A DNA stretch of 16,086 nt from Chloroflexota bacterium (GTDB taxonomy: Bacteria > Chloroflexota > Dehalococcoidia > Lucifugimonadales > JADFKI01). The notes under the pieces were generated by a model. The model was given only the letters and a program-made list of their open reading frames with translations. It was not told the origin of the DNA and did no database searches. Shown piece by piece: positions 15,881-16,086 of the stretch (positions within the stretch are counted from its first letter, which is position 1; the number at the start of each line of letters is the position of its first letter). Where the stretch lies: positions 744-16,829 of the forward strand of contig VXRI01000364.1 in the NCBI GenBank assembly GCA_009838595.1. The letters run 5' to 3'. The translations under genes and the position numbers were made by a program.

Positions 15881-15973
15881 TTACTTGCCGCGGTTCCTGC
15901 GAACCGCGCTGGGAACAACCACCCACAAAGCGAACAACGCGGCGAACGCCACACCTGCTAGCATCAATTCCAT
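15881..15973 (-). CDS. 30-residue single-pass membrane peptide
   Basis: I do not recognise a family, but the signs of a real gene are good. GGGAGG lies 8 nt before ATG 15973, one of the strongest ribosome-binding sites in the window. The 30 codons encode a short start (MELMLAG), a hydrophobic helix of about 20 residues (VAFAALFALWVVVP), and a strongly basic tail (VRRNRGK), the layout of a small inner-membrane protein with its C-terminus in the cytoplasm. A perfect 8-bp hairpin (CGCGGTTC/GAACCGCG, 15889-15908) lies within the codons of the basic tail. It is 191 nt upstream of glnII on the same strand, and downstream of phased operator-like repeats, so a link with nitrogen control or with a membrane partner such as an ammonium transporter is possible but unproven. 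It is below the length cut-off of most gene finders. Confidence 0.65.
   Translation of the reverse strand: MELMLAGVAFAALFALWVVVPSAVRRNRGK
15889..15908 (-). repeat. Perfect 8-bp hairpin inside the small peptide gene
   Basis: CGCGGTTC and GAACCGCG flank a 4-nt loop, ending six bases before the stop codon. It may be a coincidence of the Arg-rich codons, or an RNA stability or pausing element. Confidence 0.5.
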
Positions 15974-16046
15974 AATAACTGCCTCCCATATAGATAGAAG
16001 AATGCGACAGTTGTCTCTAAGTCACAAATCATTTTGCGGCAGGCAA

Positions 16047-16084
16047 GTATCAAGCGTGATACGCAATTGTTACATCGATGTTAC
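16047..16084 (-). promoter_or_regulatory. Four 11-bp-phased half-sites, GlnR-box-like
   Basis: Reading the minus strand from 16084: GTAAC, six bases, GTAAC, six bases, GTATC, six bases, GATAC. The four half-sites start exactly 11 bp apart. GTnAC-n6-GnAAC is the published style of GlnR box in actinobacteria, and 11-bp direct repeats are typical for OmpR-family dimers. The array lies 74-111 bp upstream of the small peptide gene and further upstream of glnII. The first two copies are perfect; the last two are degenerate. A gene further right, outside the window, could also be its target. Confidence 0.45.
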
Positions 16085-16086
16085 AT

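Noticed and set aside
15852..16086. Plus-strand frame open to the right edge
   Set aside because: No ribosome-binding site; it overlaps the small membrane peptide gene and the phased repeats, and its product shows no domain.

Overview
This is a 16 kb stretch of moderately GC-rich bacterial chromosome dominated by ammonium assimilation genes. The combination of a type I and a type II glutamine synthetase with a two-subunit GOGAT, a reductive-dehalogenase-like protein, a Uma2 nuclease and an MrfA-type helicase would fit a Chloroflexota lineage such as Dehalococcoidia/SAR202. That placement is inference from gene content and was not tested. I see no rRNA, tRNA, CRISPR array, insertion sequence or integrase.

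Left end (1-1891). A cobalamin/Fe-S reductive-dehalogenase-like gene runs off the window edge on the minus strand. It is preceded, and apparently translationally coupled, by a tiny membrane-protein gene. Divergent from them is a Uma2-family nuclease gene whose N-terminus looks like the start of an addiction-module antitoxin.

Region 1895-5933, minus strand. A likely operon runs in the order DUF503 protein, MrfA-like DEAH helicase, MFS exporter. The helicase and exporter genes overlap by 8 nt. It starts at a symmetric inverted repeat carrying a TATAAT box on each strand; the other side faces hpt (plus strand).

Region 6594-15973, minus strand: the nitrogen block. Reading in the direction of transcription: a 30-residue membrane peptide (not previously in any long-ORF list), glnII (GSII), glnA (GSI-alpha type), gltB, gltD. 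glnA has a perfect consensus sigma70 promoter and gltB a good one of its own, so these are separate transcription units with related jobs: GS makes glutamine, and GOGAT converts glutamine plus 2-oxoglutarate into two glutamates. At the extreme right edge, four 5-bp half-sites at exact 11-bp phase resemble operators of OmpR-family nitrogen regulators (GlnR-like) and lie upstream of the small peptide and glnII.

Most of the window is ordinary core metabolism. The items most worth a second look are the phased operator plus small membrane peptide ahead of glnII, the antitoxin-Uma2 fusion, the symmetric divergent promoter at hpt, the hairpin covering a possible gltD ribosome-binding site, and the reductive-dehalogenase-like gene paired with a small membrane protein.
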